From the NCBI GenBank assembly GCA_013002105.1, contig JABDKS010000872.1:1-9728 (forward strand): 9,728 nucleotides of DNA, given 5' to 3'. The notes below the pieces were generated by a model, which worked only from the letters and a program-made list of their open reading frames with translations, was not told the DNA's origin and searched no databases. Origin of the DNA: Pirellulaceae bacterium (lineage in GTDB: Bacteria > Planctomycetota > Planctomycetia > Pirellulales > Pirellulaceae). Shown here in pieces: positions 7,065 to 9,728 of the stretch; position 1 is the stretch's first letter, and each line of letters starts with the position of its first letter. The translations under genes and the position numbers were made by a program.

Positions 7065-7706
7065 TTAATTAACCAAGCCCATTTTGACCGCCCGGACAGC
7101 GGCGTCGGTGCGATCGTTGGCGCCCAGCTTGCGCAAAATATTCTGCACGTGCTCCTTGACGGTCTCCACACTGATCGACAGCGAACTGGCAATCTCTTTG
7201 TTGCTCAACCCTAATCCGACGTGACGCATCACTTGAATTTCACGTGGCGTTAGCGGAACTTTCGATGGGACCTGATCTGGCGATGTCTCTTTGCGCATCA
7301 GTTGTTCGACCTTCTTAAAGCTACTATCAGATGACGCCGCTCGGCCTTCGACTGCGTCGGTAACAGCTTGTGTCATCTTGGTCTTGTCATCACTCTTAAG
7401 CAGGTAATCGGTCGCACCCAACGCGACCGCGCGAGCGATGTAAGTGGGGTTGTCGTGAGCGCTGAGCATGATCACCGGCAGTTTGGGTTTCGCCGAGTGG
7501 ATCTTCGCAAGCATGGACAAGCCATCACTATTGGGCATCCGTACATCCAAAAGGACTGCATCGACGGGCTCTGCATCGATCTTTGCAAGCGGATCGTCAC
7601 CTCCACTGGAGGTGCTGGTGACATCGATGTGGGGGCCGCGCAACAGCTTCGCGAGCCCCTCGCGTGCTACTTCGTGGTCATCAATGATCAGAATCCTGAC
7701 AGTCAT
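7065..7706 (-). CDS. NarL/FixJ-type response regulator (REC + LuxR HTH)
   Basis: A cytoplasmic two-component transcription regulator of 213 residues. The receiver domain (about 1-122) has the acidic pair D9-D10, phospho-acceptor D54 in VLLDVRMPNSDG, S82 and K104, so it should be phosphorylatable. After a linker (123-148), a LuxR-type helix-turn-helix occupies about 149-213 (PLTPREIQVMRHVGLGLSNK, then EIASSLSISVETVKEHVQNI and LRKLGANDRTDAAV). The family usually binds DNA as a dimer at inverted repeats once phosphorylated. The ATG at 7706 begins directly at the first receiver strand (MTVRILIIDD). No partner histidine kinase gene is in view. Three TGTTCA half-sites lie just upstream (7738-7790) and could allow autoregulation. 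It is divergent from a sigma54-dependent regulator; whether the two work together is not known. Target genes cannot be inferred. Confidence 0.93.
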   Translation of the reverse strand: MTVRILIIDDHEVAREGLAKLLRGPHIDVTSTSSGGDDPLAKIDAEPVDAVLLDVRMPNSDGLSMLAKIHSAKPKLPVIMLSAHDNPTYIARAVALGATDYLLKSDDKTKMTQAVTDAVEGRAASSDSSFKKVEQLMRKETSPDQVPSKVPLTPREIQVMRHVGLGLSNKEIASSLSISVETVKEHVQNILRKLGANDRTDAAVRAVKMGLVN

Positions 7707-7737
7707 CCGCTATTTTACCGCGTGAGAATATAGGTAG

Positions 7738-7790
7738 TGTTCAAACGTCACCTAGTACGGTCAGATTGTTCACTGATTCACACTTGAACA
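7738..7790. promoter_or_regulatory. Cluster of TGTTCA half-sites
   Basis: TGTTCA occurs at 7738-7743 and 7767-7772, and its complement TGAACA at 7785-7790. The outer pair extends to an 8-bp perfect inverted repeat, GTGTTCAA (7737-7744) and TTGAACAC (7784-7791). They lie 31-84 bases upstream of the minus-strand response regulator start. This is a candidate operator; the binding protein is not known. Confidence 0.4.
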
Positions 7791-7924
7791 CCAGATGGGT
7801 TACCGAAGTTCGCGATCTAGAAGAACCCCAATTCGGCCCTATTGGAGGATGGCAAACCCCTCTATGGGTGAGTTTTTTACGCATTCGCAGCGTTTGAGGA
7901 TGCAAAGAAACGACCGCTGTCACT

Positions 7925-7960
7925 TTGACGGCCCGTTAACGGTGACCTAGATATTTCTAG
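7925..7960 (+). promoter_or_regulatory. Putative promoter/operator of the sigma54-dependent regulator gene
   Basis: TTGACG (7925-7930, 5 of 6 to consensus) is followed, after a 17-base spacer, by TAGATA (7948-7953, a weak -10 box). The spacer contains a perfect 10-bp palindrome CCGTTAACGG (7933-7942). The -10 box lies inside CTAGA-TATT-TCTAG (7947-7960). Transcription would begin near 7960, leaving a leader of about 110 nucleotides. The overlap of palindromes with the promoter suggests repression, by inference. Confidence 0.4.
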
Positions 7961-8070
7961 CGAACCAATGGAATCGCAGCCAAAACCGGCCGTTGTGCCT
8001 GTCTTTTGGCGGCAAGGGAGGCCCGACATCCGCCTTTTGTAATGCGTTTCCACGCTGTTTCTGGTGTTCC

Positions 8071-9504
8071 ATGACCATTTCTGCATCCATTTTGTTGGTC
8101 GACGACGACCGTCACCTTGCCGAGTCGATGGCAATGTGGCTGCGTGAGTTGTCCCACGACGTGGCAACAGCGGACAGCATTGAAACGGCCAAGGCGCAGT
8201 TGAAAAGCCGCGACTTTGATCTGATGATCACTGATTTGCGATTGGGTGACGAAGACGGTTTCGAGCTGATTTCCCATTCAAAACGCTGTCGCCCCGACAC
8301 GAGCGTGTTGGTGATGACCGGATATGCGACGCCCGAGACAGCCGTCGAAGCGGTACGCGCCGGGGCATTTGATTTGCTGACCAAACCGCTGATCGACGCT
8401 GAGTTAAGCCTGGCGATCGAGCGAGCGGTTTCCCAACGCGACATCACTCGCGAAAACGAATCACTGCGTCAGCAGTTAGACAAACGCAGTGGCCTGGAAA
8501 ACATTCTGAGCCACGATTATCGAATGCTGAAAATCTTTGATGTGATCGACAGCATCGCAGACGCTCGCGCATCGATCTTGATCACCGGTGAGAATGGAAC
8601 CGGCAAGAGCATGATTGCTCGTGCAATCCACAACCGCAGCCAACGACGCGGCAACGCGTTTGTCGAAGTAGCCTGTGGCGCATTGCCTGATACATTGCTG
8701 GAGAGCGAACTGTTTGGGCATGTCGCGGGTGCCTACACGGGTGCCAATACGGACAAAGTCGGTAAGTTTCAACTCGCTGACGGCGGCACATTGTTCTTGG
8801 ACGAAATCGGAACGGCATCCCCGGCAATGCAAGTCAAGCTGCTGCGAGTTTTGCAGGAGTTCCAATTCGAGCAACTTGGCGGCACCAAGACATTGAGTGT
8901 TGACTCGCGAGTCATTTTGGCCACCAACGATGATCTGGCTAAATCGGTTGCCGACGGCAGTTTTCGCCAAGATCTGTACTATCGCGTCAACGTCGTCAAC
9001 ATCGTGTTGCCCTCGCTGCGGGAACGTTCCGGCGACGTACCACTGTTGGTCGATCATTTTCTGCGAGAAGTACGTGAAACATCTGGACGTGATGTCGACG
9101 GTTTTGACACCGAAGCGATGACGGCACTGCAAAGCTATGCATGGCCGGGCAATGTTCGTCAATTGGAAAACGTTGTCGAAAGAGCCGTCCTGCTTGCTCG
9201 CGGGGCCCAGTTGACGATCGAAGATCTGCCGCCGGAGATAACGGGTCTCGGCGGAACAAGTGTCGGTTCGGCGCTGTCGGGTATCGCACCTGCGGTGGGA
9301 GCCGGGATGAGCCTGGGCGATGTGTCCGGCAAAACGCTCAAAGAGGCTCTCGAAGGTCCTGAACGACAGATTATTTTGCAAGCACTCCGCGCCCAAAACT
9401 GGAATCGGGCAGCTACCGCAGAGTTGCTTGATATCAATCGCACCACGCTCTACAAGAAGATGAAGCGTCTCGGCCTCGATGACCCGCGTCTACAGTACGC
9501 CTAA
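8071..9504 (+). CDS. NtrC-type sigma54-dependent response regulator
   Basis: A 477-residue activator that, when phosphorylated, should form a ring and use ATP to open promoters held by sigma54 RNA polymerase. The receiver domain (about 1-122) has D11-D12, phospho-acceptor D55 (LMITDLRLGDEDG), T83 and K105. A short helical linker (about 123-140) joins it to the AAA+ domain (about 141-385). Here Walker A is GENGTGKS (173-180), the sigma54-contact loop is GAYTGA (220-225, a GAFTGA variant with Tyr), and Walker B is GGTLFLDEIG (238-247). FRQDLYYR (298-305) holds the arginine-finger region. A glycine-rich linker leads to a Fis-type helix-turn-helix (about 430-470: NWNRAATAELLDINRTTLYK). The ATG at 8071 starts the first receiver strand; a TTG at 7993 would add 26 unlikely residues. 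No partner kinase is adjacent. Without its sensor or target promoters, the signal is unknown. Confidence 0.94.
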   Translation: MTISASILLVDDDRHLAESMAMWLRELSHDVATADSIETAKAQLKSRDFDLMITDLRLGDEDGFELISHSKRCRPDTSVLVMTGYATPETAVEAVRAGAFDLLTKPLIDAELSLAIERAVSQRDITRENESLRQQLDKRSGLENILSHDYRMLKIFDVIDSIADARASILITGENGTGKSMIARAIHNRSQRRGNAFVEVACGALPDTLLESELFGHVAGAYTGANTDKVGKFQLADGGTLFLDEIGTASPAMQVKLLRVLQEFQFEQLGGTKTLSVDSRVILATNDDLAKSVADGSFRQDLYYRVNVVNIVLPSLRERSGDVPLLVDHFLREVRETSGRDVDGFDTEAMTALQSYAWPGNVRQLENVVERAVLLARGAQLTIEDLPPEITGLGGTSVGSALSGIAPAVGAGMSLGDVSGKTLKEALEGPERQIILQALRAQNWNRAATAELLDINRTTLYKKMKRLGLDDPRLQYA

Positions 9505-9542
9505 TCTCGATCATTTATCGGGTACCCAGGCGGGGTAGCTGG

Positions 9543-9576
9543 ACAGCGTCGCTTTGAAACCAGAACGCTGTGTTTT
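9543..9576 (+). terminator. Possible Rho-independent terminator after the sigma54-dependent regulator gene
   Basis: ACAGCGT (9543-9549) pairs with ACGCTGT (9565-9571) around a 15-base loop and is followed by GTTTTCCC. The T run is short and the loop long, so this is a weak terminator at best. It lies 38 bases after the stop codon at 9504. Confidence 0.35.
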
Positions 9577-9599
9577 CCCGTCCCGATGGCCGCGCGACA

Positions 9600-9649
9600 C
9601 TAGCCGCGGTTCCAGCCGACGGCAACCGAGGCTATCGGCCAACGGCTAG
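9600..9649. repeat. Nested inverted repeats
   Basis: CTAGCCG (9600-9606) pairs with CGGCTAG (9643-9649). Inside it, CGGTT (9607-9611) pairs with AACCG (9624-9628). A second AGCCG at 9614-9618 could compete for the same right arm. The structure touches the terminal palindromic element, sharing TAG at 9647-9649. Confidence 0.45.
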
Positions 9650-9726
9650 AGCAATTTTAGTCTTCTCGTAGGCCAGGACCTGTCCTGGCCTACGATTGAT
9701 CCCACGTATTAAGTAAAAATGCTCTA
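9647..9726. repeat. 80-bp nested palindromic element (REP/MITE-like candidate)
   Basis: The core is a perfect 13-bp inverted repeat, CGTAGGCCAGGAC (9667-9679) and GTCCTGGCCTACG (9682-9694), separated by CT. It is flanked by an outer inverted repeat of 15 bases with two mismatches: TAGAGCAATTTTAGT (9647-9661) and AGTAAAAATGCTCTA (9712-9726). The near-symmetrical layout, non-coding nature and lack of a following T run argue for a dispersed palindromic repeat or non-autonomous element more than a simple terminator. Copy number cannot be judged from this window. Confidence 0.6.
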
Positions 9727-9728
9727 AT

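Larger units (their letters stand above)
7707..8070. other. Divergent intergenic spacer between two response regulator genes
   Basis: 364 bases. On the side of the minus-strand regulator it has the TGTTCA half-sites at 7738-7790. On the side of the plus-strand regulator it has a likely sigma70-type promoter with two palindromes (7925-7960). A T6 run at 7871-7876 follows only a 4-bp stem (ACCC-6-GGGT, 7856-7869), too weak to call a terminator. No sigma54 -24/-12 site was found by eye. No coding potential is recognised. Confidence 0.55.

Noticed and set aside
7993..8070. TTG start extending the sigma54-dependent regulator by 26 residues
   Set aside because: The receiver domain begins immediately after the ATG at 8071; the extra residues are Cys/Gly/Phe-rich and unlike any receiver N-terminus.
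7800..8070. Possible sigma54 (-24/-12) promoter before the NtrC-type gene
   Set aside because: TGGC-like words are present (near 7850 and 8008), but none has GC at the required 10-base spacing.
8476..9396. Open frame of 306 codons antisense to the sigma54-dependent regulator gene
   Set aside because: It is exactly opposite a well-conserved gene, its translation has no recognisable domain, and such mirror frames are common opposite GC-biased coding sequence.
9528..9600. tRNA-like stretch (GGGGTAGCTGGACAGCG followed by a TTTGAAA loop)
   Set aside because: It has no T-arm consensus, no acceptor-stem pairing and no proper 5-bp anticodon stem. The resemblance to a D-arm and anticodon loop is superficial; the stems there are better explained as a separate hairpin.

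Overview
The window looks like a chromosomal stretch from a planctomycete, most likely of the Pirellulaceae/Rhodopirellula type. This is an inference from the moderate GC content, the near absence of Shine-Dalgarno sequences (only clpS has a clear one), the style of the sigma factor and ClpS proteins, and the loosely packed genes with structured spacers. It reads as core genome. I see no phage, plasmid, transposase, CRISPR array, rRNA or credible tRNA.

Layout: (1) 1-1070, minus strand: a regulator with an HD-GYP-type domain followed by a PAS domain, cut by the left edge; most of its metal-binding residues are missing. (2) 1071-1475: divergent spacer with a good sigma70-like promoter for the next gene. 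(3) 1476-2045, plus: a small ECF-like sigma factor, convergent with the next gene across 14 bases. (4) 3373-2060, minus: mtaB, a radical-SAM tRNA methylthiotransferase, and upstream of it on the same strand (5) 3861-3517: a ClpS adaptor with an altered N-degron pocket. The 143-base gap between them holds an unusual direct/inverted repeat set. (6) 3862-4196: divergent spacer. (7) 4197-5570, plus: M20-family metallopeptidase (dipeptidase-like), then (8) 5703-6980, plus: serS, whose leader holds a hairpin. (9) 7706-7065, minus: NarL/FixJ-type response regulator, convergent with serS. (10) 7707-8070: divergent spacer rich in palindromes. (11) 8071-9504, plus: NtrC-type sigma54-dependent response regulator. 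(12) 9505-9728: non-coding tail packed with inverted repeats, ending in a long nested palindrome of about 80 bases that looks like a dispersed REP/MITE-like element.

The genes fall into two themes. One is signalling: the HD-GYP/PAS protein, the sigma factor and two response regulators, with no histidine kinase or anti-sigma factor in view. The other is protein synthesis and turnover: SerRS, MtaB modification of tRNAs that read ANN codons, the ClpS adaptor and the M20 peptidase. No complete new system is visible. The items most worth a second look are the remodelled ClpS pocket, the degenerate HD-GYP site, the repeat set in front of mtaB, and the terminal palindromic element.
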